Source: Paenibacillus sp. Soil766 | Lineage (GTDB): Bacteria > Bacillota > Bacilli > Paenibacillales > NBRC-103111 | DNA: 64,000 nt | Assembly (NCBI RefSeq): GCF_001428105.1 | Contig: NZ_LMSJ01000034.1 | Coordinates: forward strand, 192,832-256,831 | Direction: 5' to 3' | Shown here: piece by piece, positions 33,509 through 41,947 of the stretch | How positions within the stretch are numbered: the first letter of the stretch is position 1 | Layout of the letters: each line of letters begins with the position of its first letter | Program-made: the position numbers and the translations under genes | Notes under the pieces: generated by a model | What the model saw: the letters and a program-made list of their open reading frames with translations, nothing else | What the model was told of the DNA's origin: nothing | The model's database searches: none

Positions 33509-33730
33509 CTAGCTGCCGCCAGTGCGACGGCGTTGATTATTTACTTTTTTGGTCATTTGGCTTTTTGCAGTTTGATTCGCATTTCCTGCTGCTTTCGGGT
33601 TAGCGCGTGCTGCGGCTTGATCCGCTTGCTTCTGTGCTAGCTTTGCTTTAATGGCATCGGCTAAACTGACTTTTTTGACTCCTTGCGGCTCGACCTGGTC
33701 GGCCTGTCCAGCTTGTGGATTGTCTGACAT
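33509..33730 (-). CDS. Small Ala/Gln/Lys-rich protein of unknown function
   Basis: A 73-residue, positively charged protein with low complexity in its second half (KLAQKQADQAAARANPKAAG) and a basic end (NNQRRRTGGS). It is probably disordered and could bind nucleic acid, but no family is recognised. ATG 33730 (reverse) has AAGAAGGTG 5 bases upstream. The promoter region is shared with the divergent gene at 33804. Confidence 0.65.
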   Translation of the reverse strand: MSDNPQAGQADQVEPQGVKKVSLADAIKAKLAQKQADQAAARANPKAAGNANQTAKSQMTKKVNNQRRRTGGS

Positions 33731-33762
33731 AAGAACACCTTCTTTACGTGGTATAAACATAG

Positions 33763-33768
33763 TATAAT
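33763..33768 (+). promoter_or_regulatory. Candidate -10 element for the 33804 gene
   Basis: A perfect TATAAT stands 35 bases before the start codon at 33804. A -35 element is not convincing, with only TTCTTT at a suitable distance. The same intergenic stretch must also carry the promoter of the divergent small gene. Confidence 0.35.
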
Positions 33769-33803
33769 CGAATCAAAGAAAAGATGAAAGAAGGTGTGTG
33801 GGG

Positions 33804-34322
33804 ATGTTTGATCCGACGATCTATGATAATATCAAAGTTGTGCTCGAAGGGGCCGTCTATGATTTGGATTTGGAAGGTAAAATCATCATAACGCGAAGAG
33901 AAGATAGAATTGACTTGTCCTCGATGTCTCGCACATTTGCTATTGAATTTGCTAGACAAGTGGGATTACTGAACAAAGCGGAAATTCACTTGCATGTGCA
34001 TTTGAGTGATTTGGCAGCTGAAATTCTAGAAAATCCTACGGCTAAACCTGGATGCACGCTGTTAATTAAGCTACATACGTATGTGAACGATCCCGAATTA
34101 GATTGCCCATTGATTGAAGCACAATTGAATGCCATTTGGGAGCAGCGCCCTCGTATTACCCAACAAATTTCGTATCTATTTGGAGAACAGCCAGAGGAGT
34201 ACCGTAATCTCATTACATTATCCTTTGGTCGCAAAATTGATGAGAGCCACCTCGATGACTTTTCGGATCTAATCGACTATGCGCTTGATAGCTTAGTGTG
34301 GCTGGATGAAAGAGGGACATAG
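33804..34322 (+). CDS. Conserved-looking cytosolic protein of unknown function
   Basis: A 172-residue soluble protein with no signal peptide or membrane segment. I do not recognise the family. The first half is beta-rich (VVLEGAVYDLDLEGKIIITRRED), the second helical and acidic. ATG 33804 has AAGG 9 bases before it; GTG 33798 is possible. It is followed after 2 bases by a thioredoxin-like gene and then kapB, so the three probably form an operon. Confidence 0.65.
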   Translation: MFDPTIYDNIKVVLEGAVYDLDLEGKIIITRREDRIDLSSMSRTFAIEFARQVGLLNKAEIHLHVHLSDLAAEILENPTAKPGCTLLIKLHTYVNDPELDCPLIEAQLNAIWEQRPRITQQISYLFGEQPEEYRNLITLSFGRKIDESHLDDFSDLIDYALDSLVWLDERGT

Positions 34323-34324
34323 CG

Positions 34325-34642
34325 ATGCAAGAGTTATCTCAACAAGAATTGCAATCCAAAGTAAACCAAGATAACGAAAAATCTTTTGCTGTCTTTATGT
34401 ACACACCGTTATGCGGTACCTGCAAAGTTACTGAGCGTATGCTGGACATCATATTGACGATGAAACCGAACATGCCGTTAGTGAAATGTAATATTAATTT
34501 TTTGCCTCAAATCAGTCAAGAATGGCAAATTGCAAGTGTCCCTTGTATTGTCATCATTGAACCTGGCGAAGAGAAACAAGTTATATATCGGATGCAATCC
34601 GTGGATGAGTTATATCGAAGGCTAATGCCATTAGTTGAATGA
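34325..34642 (+). CDS. Thioredoxin-like protein (YtpP-like)
   Basis: A 105-residue thioredoxin-fold protein. The redox site is CGTC in MYTPLCGTCKVTERML, and the conserved cis-Pro is in ASVPCIVI. The usual Trp before the first Cys is replaced by Leu, as in the YtpP-like group. It probably reduces disulfides in the cytosol; a specific partner is not visible. It starts 2 bases after the preceding gene. Confidence 0.8.
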   Translation: MQELSQQELQSKVNQDNEKSFAVFMYTPLCGTCKVTERMLDIILTMKPNMPLVKCNINFLPQISQEWQIASVPCIVIIEPGEEKQVIYRMQSVDELYRRLMPLVE

Positions 34643-34662
34643 GAATAGGAGTGGAGTAAAGA

Positions 34663-35049
34663 ATGAGCTTTCAAATCGGAGACCGCGTTATCGCTGAGTA
34701 CAAAACAGGGGTTTATTATGGTGAGGTTGTAGAAATGTCCTCCAGTATGAAGGCGGCTGTTCGTATTCTTGCCGTGAAGGATCACCCAACACAAGGAGAT
34801 TTACATAATCCGATGGATCCAAGCGTAGCTTTTTTTCATCAAAGAAGGGCATTATCCCATCAAGAAATCGCATTAATGCCGCTTGCAACGATTCGTCCTT
34901 ATGCGGGTGAGGTGCCAGATTACCAAGTGTCTCTGAAGAGAGCGCTATCGGCTCAGATCGATAAGCTGTCAGACATGGAAGCATGGGCCCGACGCTCTCT
35001 ACAGGAGCTTGATCAGCTGAGTAAAGAATATTTTCCACCGTCCAATTAG
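34663..35049 (+). CDS. kapB: KapB-like kinase-associated protein
   Basis: A 128-residue protein matching the KapB family: IGDRVIAEYKTGVYYGEVVE, VKDHPTQGDLHNP, FFHQRRALSHQE, and RPYAGEVPDYQVSLKRAL. In B. subtilis KapB is needed for the KinB pathway that triggers sporulation. Its presence supports a spore-forming host. It has no lipobox here, so it is expected to be cytosolic. It overlaps the converging gene's stop by 4 bases (TTAG). Confidence 0.85.
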   Translation: MSFQIGDRVIAEYKTGVYYGEVVEMSSSMKAAVRILAVKDHPTQGDLHNPMDPSVAFFHQRRALSHQEIALMPLATIRPYAGEVPDYQVSLKRALSAQIDKLSDMEAWARRSLQELDQLSKEYFPPSN

Positions 35050-35267
35050 GATACTTCTAAGTACAATTTGGTACCATCATTGTATTTGAAAATAGCCACA
35101 TCACCAATGATCTCGATCATCGAGATCATTTTTAATTTTCTGCGAAATTCAAAATGTAGTTCGTATTCCTTCAATTTAGTCGAGAGTAACTCCATCTGTG
35201 AACGTTTATGAGTAAAATTCATCACCGGGATCGATTTATTCTTGAAACGGATTGTGTTTGCTTGCAT
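35046..35267 (-). CDS. Small protein of unknown function
   Basis: A 73-residue basic protein with an internal helix (MELLSTKLKEYELHFEFRRKLKM) and a short beta-rich tail (IGDVAIFKYNDGTKLYLEV). ATG 35267 (reverse) has an excellent AAGGAGGGC 7 bases upstream, which supports real translation. It is probably a single-gene unit. I recognise no family. Confidence 0.7.
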   Translation of the reverse strand: MQANTIRFKNKSIPVMNFTHKRSQMELLSTKLKEYELHFEFRRKLKMISMIEIIGDVAIFKYNDGTKLYLEVS

Positions 35268-35453
35268 GATTAAAGCCCTCCTTTACACGGTAACTGCCGC
35301 TTTATTGCTGTCTTATACAATTTAGGATACATTTCAAATGTTAAATATGTTTGCGTGCAACTATTAAAAAAGTTTTAGCATTTTATTATATGTGAATAAT
35401 AGCGCTACAGGGCTAGTTCCGATAAGATAAATTTTTAGAAGGCAGATTCGTGG

Positions 35454-35482
35454 TTGCGGGGAGTGTTAACCCCATTTATAAT
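35454..35482 (+). promoter_or_regulatory. Sigma-A-type promoter, oxidoreductase gene
   Basis: TTGCGG (35454-35459) and TATAAT (35477-35482) are 17 bases apart. They stand 42 bases before the start at 35524, within the 256-base intergenic region after the minus-strand gene. Upstream of it I see only AT-rich sequence without clear structure. Confidence 0.7.
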
Positions 35483-35523
35483 AGATAAGATTGTATTCTA
35501 ACAGGTTCTGGAGGGTCACAGAA

Positions 35524-36600
35524 ATGACAGTAGCAAAACCAATTCGCATTGGGATAATTGGCGCCGGAAATATCGGAAATGTACACATGGAGACTTTTAA
35601 AACCATGCCAGGGGCGCAGCTTGCAGGCGTGACAGACGTATATTTGCCACTTGCTGAAATGAGAGCGAAAGAACATAACATTGAGCAAGTTTATGCAAGT
35701 TCAGATAAATTGTTAGGGGATCCATCCATTGATGCGGTCGTTATTGCTGTTTCGAATGAATGGCATGCACCAATTGCAGTTCAAGCATTAGAGGCTGGAA
35801 AGCATGTCATGCTGGAAAAGCCAATGGCGATCGATTTAGCCTCAGCTCGTCAAATTGTTGAAGCCGAGCGCAAAGCGGGCAAGATTCTCATGATTCCTCA
35901 CCAAATGCGTTGGGAAGCATCGTCTATTGCTGTGAAGGAGCAAGTGGAAAAAGGTGCGCTCGGTCACATCTATCATGCGAAAGCGAGCTATCTGAGACGT
36001 AAGGGTATTCCCGGCTGGGGAACATGGTTTACACAAATGGATAAATCAGGCGGAGGTCCCCTAATCGATCTTGGTGTACATATGTTAGATCTAACGTTGT
36101 ATTTAATGGGAAATCCAAAGCCAGTTTCTGTATACGGATCAACCTATTCCGAGTTTGGACCGCGTAAACAAGGGATTGGCACATGGGGAGCTCCGAATTG
36201 GCAAGGGAAGTTTGATGTTGAGGATTTAGCGACAGCCTTGATTAAGTTTGAAAATGGAGCAACACTTTCTTTGGAAGTCAGCTGGGCAGGCTTGCTCGAA
36301 ACGGATAACTTGCCAGTTGTACAGTTGTTAGGATCGGAAGGCGGCGCGTATTTGAAAGGAGCCAAAGGAAAGCTTTTTGCAGAAAAATTCGATCGGATCG
36401 TGGAAATGGAACTTTCGACTCCTGCAGCGAATGATGATCCACGTACACGTATGGTGCAGCATTTCTTGTCCAGTATCGCGAGTGGTTCTAAGCCAATAAC
36501 TTCTGTCATGACTGGCTACACGAATAATTTGATCCTAGATGCGATTTACCGTTCGTCGCAAACGGGCGATGAAGTAAAATTGAACTGGGACATCGAGTAG
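35524..36600 (+). CDS. Gfo/Idh/MocA family oxidoreductase
   Basis: A 358-residue NAD(P)-dependent sugar or polyol dehydrogenase-type protein. The Rossmann motif is GIIGAGNIGNVHMETF (starts near residue 11); the family EKP motif is in HVMLEKPMAID, and the substrate-side signature is GGGPLIDLGVHMLDL. ATG 35524 has GGAGGG 8 bases upstream; the longer frame from TTG 35491 has none. The substrate cannot be inferred. A TRIC-like channel gene follows at 17 bases. Confidence 0.88.
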   Translation: MTVAKPIRIGIIGAGNIGNVHMETFKTMPGAQLAGVTDVYLPLAEMRAKEHNIEQVYASSDKLLGDPSIDAVVIAVSNEWHAPIAVQALEAGKHVMLEKPMAIDLASARQIVEAERKAGKILMIPHQMRWEASSIAVKEQVEKGALGHIYHAKASYLRRKGIPGWGTWFTQMDKSGGGPLIDLGVHMLDLTLYLMGNPKPVSVYGSTYSEFGPRKQGIGTWGAPNWQGKFDVEDLATALIKFENGATLSLEVSWAGLLETDNLPVVQLLGSEGGAYLKGAKGKLFAEKFDRIVEMELSTPAANDDPRTRMVQHFLSSIASGSKPITSVMTGYTNNLILDAIYRSSQTGDEVKLNWDIE

Positions 36601-36617
36601 ACAGGGGCTGCAAGCAA

Positions 36618-37253
36618 GTGAACTGGGAGTTATTTAGTATCATAGGGACGATCGCCTTCGCAGTTAGTGGTGCGATCGTGGCGATGGAAGAAGAATATGA
36701 TATCTTAGGTGTGTATGTACTTGGGCTTGTTACAGCCTTCGGCGGTGGGATCATTCGCAACATGCTCATTGGCAAACCAGTAGTGGCTCTATGGGAGCAA
36801 GGGATGTATTTTCAAATCGCTTTATTTGCGATGACAGTTGTTTTCCTTATGCCTGTCAAATATATTCGCATGTGGAAAACCTGGGAAGCTTTCTTTGATG
36901 CCATTGGCTTAGCGGCATTCGCCATCCAAGGGGCGCTCTATGCGACGAATATGGGCCACCCATTAAGTGCCATCATCGTTGCCGCGGTATTAACTGGGAT
37001 TGGCGGAGGCATGGTTCGTGATGTGTTAGCAGGCCGCAAACCTCTCGTGCTCAAAGATGAAATTTATGCCGTTTGGGGCATGCTCGCAGGTGCATTGGTC
37101 GGACTTGGGTGGTCACAAGGTACTTGGCAGTTAGCTATTCTATTTGCCCTTATTATCATTTTACGTATGTTCTCAGTTAATTATAAATGGAAGCTGCCAA
37201 AACGCTCTTTGCGTGATTCATTAGTGGAGTCCACACGAAGATCGGATTCGTAG
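36618..37253 (+). CDS. Trimeric intracellular cation channel (TRIC)/UPF0126 family membrane protein
   Basis: A 211-residue membrane protein made of two similar halves, each with the pattern GAIVAMEEEYDILGVYVLGLVTAFGGGIIRN or GHPLSAIIVAAVLTGIGGGMVRD. This duplicated glycine-rich repeat is the mark of the YadS/YicG/TRIC group, shown in some prokaryotes to form K+-permeable trimers. The GTG start lacks a strong ribosome binding site, but it lies 17 bases after the oxidoreductase gene. Confidence 0.8.
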   Translation: MNWELFSIIGTIAFAVSGAIVAMEEEYDILGVYVLGLVTAFGGGIIRNMLIGKPVVALWEQGMYFQIALFAMTVVFLMPVKYIRMWKTWEAFFDAIGLAAFAIQGALYATNMGHPLSAIIVAAVLTGIGGGMVRDVLAGRKPLVLKDEIYAVWGMLAGALVGLGWSQGTWQLAILFALIIILRMFSVNYKWKLPKRSLRDSLVESTRRSDS

Positions 37254-37300
37254 ACCAAGTCACCTGAATGGCGATCGCGTTGAGAAAGGAGGAGTTTCAA

Positions 37301-37780
37301 GTGGAAGCATCTTTAACACAGCAACAGAAAATTGCAGCTGAAACGATTGCGACCCGTATTATTTCCGTTAAGGAATTGTTGCAAACGGAGTTAGATCTGT
37401 ATGAAATATCAAAGGATTCAGAGACTGGTGAACATTACTTGCATTACGCCTACATGCACCGAGATTTCACGAATACCGGAGAGCCGGAGTCCTTTCATTA
37501 CTTAATGCCCATTGAGAATGATGATGTGCTTGGTATGATTTTTGGCGAGCAAGGATATGCCTATCCAGAGCACTGGAACGCTTCCTTCTTAAGAAATGGC
37601 CCAGAAGGCTTCTATATCTGGTGGGATCCTTCGCACGAAGCTGAACAATCCGAAGATGAAGCCATTGCGGCTGAACTTCTTCAGAAGCTCCGCGCTTTTC
37701 ATGAACAAGGAAATGTAGACCCGGAAGCCGTTCGTAAGTTGTTAGAAGAAATGGATGAGACTAGGAAGAAAGAAGATTAG
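37301..37780 (+). CDS. Acidic cytosolic protein of unknown function
   Basis: A 159-residue acidic protein. GTG 37301 has a near-ideal AAAGGAGG 8 bases upstream; the in-frame ATG 37268 would place that site inside the gene. The central part (HYLHYAYMHRDF, SFHYLMPIENDDVLGMIF, EGFYIWWDP) is aromatic-rich and globular; the C-terminus is charged helix. I do not recognise the family. A strong terminator follows. Confidence 0.7.
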   Translation: MEASLTQQQKIAAETIATRIISVKELLQTELDLYEISKDSETGEHYLHYAYMHRDFTNTGEPESFHYLMPIENDDVLGMIFGEQGYAYPEHWNASFLRNGPEGFYIWWDPSHEAEQSEDEAIAAELLQKLRAFHEQGNVDPEAVRKLLEEMDETRKKED

Positions 37781-37798
37781 ATTGAAAGCGAAATGAAC

Positions 37799-37842
37799 CT
37801 CTTCGAGACTGCTCAATTTGAGTGGTTTCGAAGAGTTTTTTT
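37799..37842 (+). terminator. Intrinsic terminator
   Basis: An 18-bp stem containing G-U pairs (arms about 37799-37816 and 37818-37835) is followed by seven T residues (37836-37842). It lies 19 bases after the stop at 37780. Confidence 0.9.
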
Positions 37843-37968
37843 GTGATCCACCTAACTGTCCAGATCAAGCCATCACTCTATTTTCTTTGAGACGTTTAGT
37901 AAAAATAAGGGAAATAGACCATATTAACACTAGCGTCATTTGAAGATAAGAAAGGGGGACATTTGAAG

Positions 37969-38124
37969 ATGGAAATGGAATCGTATCATTTTGCAAATTT
38001 AGGTATTCATGAGGAATTAATGCAAGATCTTCGCAATCTAGAAACTCGCATGAAAGAGGAATTAGGGTACGAAATTGCGCTAATTGCCTATACCAAGGAA
38101 GCGGATGGGCTCCCAAGCAAGTAA
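37969..38124 (+). CDS. 51-residue small protein before the YhcN-like lipoprotein gene
   Basis: ATG 37969 opens a 51-codon frame ending in TAA at 38122. AAAGGGGG is 10 bases upstream. The product is amphipathic and helical, with balanced charge (HEELMQDLRNLETRMKEELG). It ends 28 bases before the lipoprotein start on the same strand, so co-transcription is likely. I do not recognise the family. Confidence 0.55.
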   Translation: MEMESYHFANLGIHEELMQDLRNLETRMKEELGYEIALIAYTKEADGLPSK

Positions 38125-38152
38125 TACATACAGAGAGATAGGGGGAATGACG

Positions 38153-38839
38153 ATGAAAGCTGTGAAAATGTCAGTCATCATGACGGCTGCCCTCGTCGGC
38201 TCGACGGGGTGTTCAACAACTCACTCAAACAAAATAGAGAAGGCTACAGTGTCTATTCAAAGTGTTGGGTTATCAGATTCTAGTGCGACGAAGCTTCAGG
38301 ATCAGTCAAAAACCGCTGTAACTGTCACTAAGATTGATCAAACGATTGATCGAGCAAGAGGTCAATCGCGCTTAGAGGAAGCCGATCTACATCGCAATAC
38401 CTACCTGTCCATGAACCGCGAGGTGGCAGATCAAGTGATGCAAGAGGCTCATCTGGGCGCGACTTCAATCGCAATGACGGATACGAATATATATGTAGCA
38501 GTTGATATGGGAGAGTTTCAAGATCATGCTATAAATGAGCAAGCTAAACAACTAAGTAAGTATAACGATCCAGCGACGGAAGCGGGGTTATTCGGTTCAG
38601 GGAAGGGCGCTCAAATGGATTGGGTATCTGCCAAACCTATACCTGGAGATAGCATGAATGTGATTCGACATGTGTTAACGCGTATTTATCCCGATTCACA
38701 TATTTTCATTTCGTCAAATGCTTTGTTCGTAAACAGGATGATGTACTACGACATGCAGCAGAGGAAAAATAAACGGATGGATATGTTCTTGCACGAGTTT
38801 AATACGATGGTGCAATATACGTTTAATAGTTCCAAATGA
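38153..38839 (+). CDS. YhcN/YlaJ-type sporulation lipoprotein
   Basis: A 228-residue lipoprotein: basic start, hydrophobic stretch, and lipobox LVGSTGC giving an acylated Cys. The mature part resembles the YhcN/YlaJ family (ATSIAMTDTNIYVAVDM, VRHVLTRIYPDSHIFISSN), which is found in forespore membranes and linked to germination. ATG 38153 follows GGGGGA by 6 bases; ATG 38147 is also possible. The next gene overlaps its stop (ATGA). Confidence 0.8.
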   Translation: MKAVKMSVIMTAALVGSTGCSTTHSNKIEKATVSIQSVGLSDSSATKLQDQSKTAVTVTKIDQTIDRARGQSRLEEADLHRNTYLSMNREVADQVMQEAHLGATSIAMTDTNIYVAVDMGEFQDHAINEQAKQLSKYNDPATEAGLFGSGKGAQMDWVSAKPIPGDSMNVIRHVLTRIYPDSHIFISSNALFVNRMMYYDMQQRKNKRMDMFLHEFNTMVQYTFNSSK

Positions 38840-39048
38840 GTAATAAATACAAAGTTCGCGCTTACTGTTCCTCGAGAATATGTGAGTATGTCCACAAAGA
38901 AGATGTGATGATCGCCATTAATTATGAAACGGCCTGCAGTTTGGCGCAGGTGTACAATGAAATTACGACCAAACCAAGTTGCCCTTCTTGTGGTGAAGCT
39001 ATGGCTTTCTATGCCCATTCCGTCATTGAGGAGCCTTGGTTAACCTGA
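38836..39048 (+). CDS. Small Cys-rich protein, possible zinc ribbon
   Basis: A 70-residue protein with CSSRIC near residue 11 and CPSCG near residue 49, a spacing that suggests a four-Cys zinc site. The first ~25 residues are polar. ATG 38836 overlaps the lipoprotein stop. No family is recognised, and zinc binding is inference. Confidence 0.6.
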   Translation: MSNKYKVRAYCSSRICEYVHKEDVMIAINYETACSLAQVYNEITTKPSCPSCGEAMAFYAHSVIEEPWLT

Positions 39049-39054
39049 TGAAGC

Positions 39055-39082
39055 TTGACAATTCGCGCTATCCTGATAATAG
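39055..39082 (+). promoter_or_regulatory. Putative promoter of the MoxR-VWA pair
   Basis: A perfect -35 TTGACA (39055-39060) is 16 bases from TAATAG (39077-39082). It lies 39 bases before the MoxR gene and just after the preceding stop at 39048. Confidence 0.5.
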
Positions 39083-39120
39083 TTAGAGAATAATGCAATC
39101 AGGAAAGGATTACCGACGCG

Positions 39121-40014
39121 ATGATGACAGATTTTTTGAAAATAGATGCATTACCACCAGAGGTCCGAACACGTTTAGAGGAGTATGAGCTCATCAGTCA
39201 TTCCGCCGAGGACAGTAAGCTAATCGGAATTGCTGCCTATGAAGCGCCAACTGAAGAATTGTTAACAGATGCGATCTTATCACTGTTTCTGGGCAAAAAT
39301 GTACTCCTAAAGGGACCGACAGGCTCAGGTAAAACAAAGCTCGCTGAGCACGTATCCGCTGTTTTTAATCTACCTATGCACAGCGTGAATTGTTCCACGG
39401 ACTTAGATGCGGAGGCGCTACTTGGTTTCAAAACGCTAACACATGATGAGCAAGGACGGAGTCGAATTGTATTTATCCCAGGTCCAATTATGAAAGCGAT
39501 GACCAAAGGGCACTTGCTCTACATTGATGAGATTAATATGGCCAAGCCAGAAACGCTCCCTCTCATCAACGGTGTGTTGGATCACCGCAGATCGATAACT
39601 AACCCTTTCACAGGTGAAGTGATAACTGCCCATCCGAATTTCAGAGTTGTCGCTGCGATTAATGAAGGCTACATTGGCACTGTGCCATTAAATGAAGCGC
39701 TGAAAAATCGTTTTGTTACCGTGGAAGTGCCGTATTTGCAAGGGGAATTACTGTTTCAGTTGTTAAAAAGCCGTTCGGTGTTGCGTGATGATAAGCTGCT
39801 GCGCACCTTTGTCCAACTATCCGCTGATTTGCTTTCGCTAATTGAAATGGGCCAACTTCCGGATGAAGCTGGATCAATTAGGGCTTTGTTAGACGCTTGT
39901 GATTTGGCAGCCTATATACCGCCGATGCGGGCAGTTACGCGTGCGATAGCGGATAAGCTAGAGGATGAAAGGGAACGTGCAGCTGTGATGAATACGGCTG
40001 AAACGTTACTGTAG
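39121..40014 (+). CDS. MoxR-family AAA+ ATPase (YojN-like)
   Basis: A 297-residue AAA+ protein: Walker A GPTGSGKTKLAEH (about residues 64-76), Walker B LLYIDEINMAKPETLP, sensor region VVAAINEGYIGT and arginine-containing KNRFVTVEV. MoxR ATPases act as chaperones and typically pair with a VWA-domain partner. Here the VWA gene starts 4 bases later, in the order of B. subtilis yojN-yojO. The cellular target of this pair is not known. Confidence 0.88.
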   Translation: MMTDFLKIDALPPEVRTRLEEYELISHSAEDSKLIGIAAYEAPTEELLTDAILSLFLGKNVLLKGPTGSGKTKLAEHVSAVFNLPMHSVNCSTDLDAEALLGFKTLTHDEQGRSRIVFIPGPIMKAMTKGHLLYIDEINMAKPETLPLINGVLDHRRSITNPFTGEVITAHPNFRVVAAINEGYIGTVPLNEALKNRFVTVEVPYLQGELLFQLLKSRSVLRDDKLLRTFVQLSADLLSLIEMGQLPDEAGSIRALLDACDLAAYIPPMRAVTRAIADKLEDERERAAVMNTAETLL

Positions 40015-40018
40015 CGCA

Positions 40019-41947
40019 ATGTTCGTAGGAAGTCTTAGTCGATTGGATGATAAAATCGATGCGCTGCTCCACATGCAGCTAGTGGATTTGGCTCGTTTGT
40101 TTACGAAACGTGGAAAGCTGGAAGTCGAGGCTGGATTTCATGCGCATTATGATGAGACTGCCTTGCAAATGACGGTGAGTCAGTTTTGGTGGGATTATCC
40201 GCTTCGTGACAAAACAGCAGGTATGAAAACCGATGTGTATCTACGCTGTCTTGGCAGTGCTTGGTTTACTGGAAAGCAGGCAGTGACCGCCTACCTCAAA
40301 TACTGTTCAAATGTCAGGTTTCCTAAGATGGCGAATAGCTTATTTGCGCTATGCGAGGATATGCGTTTGGAGCGAATTTGCCGCAGTCAACGTCCTGGAA
40401 TGGGAGCTGTCTTTGCACATAGGCATCAGATCTTAGGCGGATATTTCGGGCATAAGCTCCGAACGCATGTGAGCAAAGGTGAGTTGGCGGATGCGTTGCT
40501 GTTGATCGTGTATGGTTGGTTCACTGGTAAGTCGTGGCAAGATGAGTCATTCTGTTCTGTGCTTGGAAGTGAGTTATCTGCTCGATTGGGTGGTCTCTAC
40601 GCGATGCTAGAGCAAGTAGAGGAATCGTCGCATACGACCGAGGTTGCAACTTTATGTGAACAGATATTCGAGACGTTGTCCCCGTGGTTAGAGCGTGATG
40701 CTGTGGCTGCGTACTTCTGGATGCAGCAGGGAAGCGGCAGCGCGGCTCCGCTGCCTGCGGACTATAAAGGCGAGCTGAAGCGCGCGAAGCGGCTCGCTAA
40801 CGATGATGTGCTCCCCGAGCAAGAAGGGGAGCGTCAATTGCCAGGCCAAGAGCGGATGCCGACTTGGCATCGTGAGAGCAGCGACCGCAGCCCAGGGCTG
40901 CTGCGGTTCGAGCTGGAGCGCGGCGCACGCACCGCCGCGCAGGGCTCTGCGCCCCGTGAGGGCGATGCCGCCGACCAGGCGCTCGCCATCACCCAGGGGC
41001 GCTCGCAGCGCGCCCAGCGCACCGGCGCCGCAGCAAGTCGGCGCCAAGGGCATTCCGTGCCCGCTGCCGCGGGGCACGGGGAGGGCGAGGTCGCCGCGTA
41101 TGCGACGGCGACCTGGCTCTTGCCTGAACGTCCTACTGCTGCGCAGGAGGACGGGTTCAGGCGCCTGAGCGAGCGCGCAGCGCCGCTCGCGAAGCCATTG
41201 CAGCGTGCGATCCGGCGCACGCTTGCGCAGAGGCGGATCGGCCCGCGCGGCGATCGCCTATTCGGGCGGCTCGACAAGCGGCTAACACGAGCCGTTACAC
41301 AAGAACTGCCGCGCCTCTTCTATAAGAAGCGCGCGCCGGTTCCCCAGCTCGACGCAGCGTTCGCGCTGCTTGTCGACTGCTCAGCGTCCATGTATGACAA
41401 AATGGACGAAACCAAGCTCGGTCTCGTGCTATTCCACGAGACCCTAAAGAATCTCCGAATCCCCCACGAAATTGTGGGATTCTGGGAGGACGCGGACCGC
41501 GTAACAGAGCAGGAGGCACCGAACCTGTTCCAGGTTGCGGTGGACTTCGGCTCCTGCCTCGCGGCCGGGAGTGGAGCGGCTCTGATGCAGCTGGAGCCGC
41601 AGCAAGACAATCGCGATGGCTTTGCTATACGCGAGATGATGAAACGGCTGCTGCGGCGCACAGAGCGGCAGCGCATCCTCCTCGTGTTCTCGGATGGGGA
41701 GCCTTCGGCAGCCAACTATAATGATGTCGGCATCTTGGATACGCACGAAGCCGTTCTGCAAGCTAGACGCATGGGTGTTGAAGTGATCAGCGTTTTTCTG
41801 GCAAATGGCACTGTGCATGAAACACAGCGGAACGCAATGCGTAATATGTATGGGCGAAGCAGCATCGTTGTTCCGAATGTTGAAGGTCTACATGAACAGC
41901 TTGTGCCGATTTTACGTAAGCTTTTGCTGAAATCTATCCAATCATGA
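40019..41947 (+). CDS. VWA-domain protein, MoxR partner (YojO-like)
   Basis: A 642-residue protein. The C-terminal ~190 residues form a von Willebrand A domain with an intact MIDAS start (LLVDCSASM), a conserved Thr region (DETKLGLVLFHETL) and later Asp in VFSDGEPSA. The N-terminal ~250 residues are helical. The stretch around residues 265-440 is a low-complexity, Arg/Ala/Gly/Glu-rich linker encoded by very GC-rich DNA (about 40720-41300). Such MoxR/VWA pairs assemble or activate protein complexes and enzymes; the target here is unknown. Confidence 0.85.
   Translation: MFVGSLSRLDDKIDALLHMQLVDLARLFTKRGKLEVEAGFHAHYDETALQMTVSQFWWDYPLRDKTAGMKTDVYLRCLGSAWFTGKQAVTAYLKYCSNVRFPKMANSLFALCEDMRLERICRSQRPGMGAVFAHRHQILGGYFGHKLRTHVSKGELADALLLIVYGWFTGKSWQDESFCSVLGSELSARLGGLYAMLEQVEESSHTTEVATLCEQIFETLSPWLERDAVAAYFWMQQGSGSAAPLPADYKGELKRAKRLANDDVLPEQEGERQLPGQERMPTWHRESSDRSPGLLRFELERGARTAAQGSAPREGDAADQALAITQGRSQRAQRTGAAASRRQGHSVPAAAGHGEGEVAAYATATWLLPERPTAAQEDGFRRLSERAAPLAKPLQRAIRRTLAQRRIGPRGDRLFGRLDKRLTRAVTQELPRLFYKKRAPVPQLDAAFALLVDCSASMYDKMDETKLGLVLFHETLKNLRIPHEIVGFWEDADRVTEQEAPNLFQVAVDFGSCLAAGSGAALMQLEPQQDNRDGFAIREMMKRLLRRTERQRILLVFSDGEPSAANYNDVGILDTHEAVLQARRMGVEVISVFLANGTVHETQRNAMRNMYGRSSIVVPNVEGLHEQLVPILRKLLLKSIQS

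Noticed and set aside
33735..33797. Inverted repeat ACACCTTCTTT/AAAGAAGGTGT
   Set aside because: The two arms are the ribosome binding sites of two divergent genes; the symmetry is explained by that.
40688..41715. Four to five antisense or shifted frames of 110-150 codons in the VWA gene
   Set aside because: Same cause: GC-rich linker DNA. Their products look like random Arg/Ser/Ala-rich peptides, while the VWA frame continues into an intact MIDAS motif.
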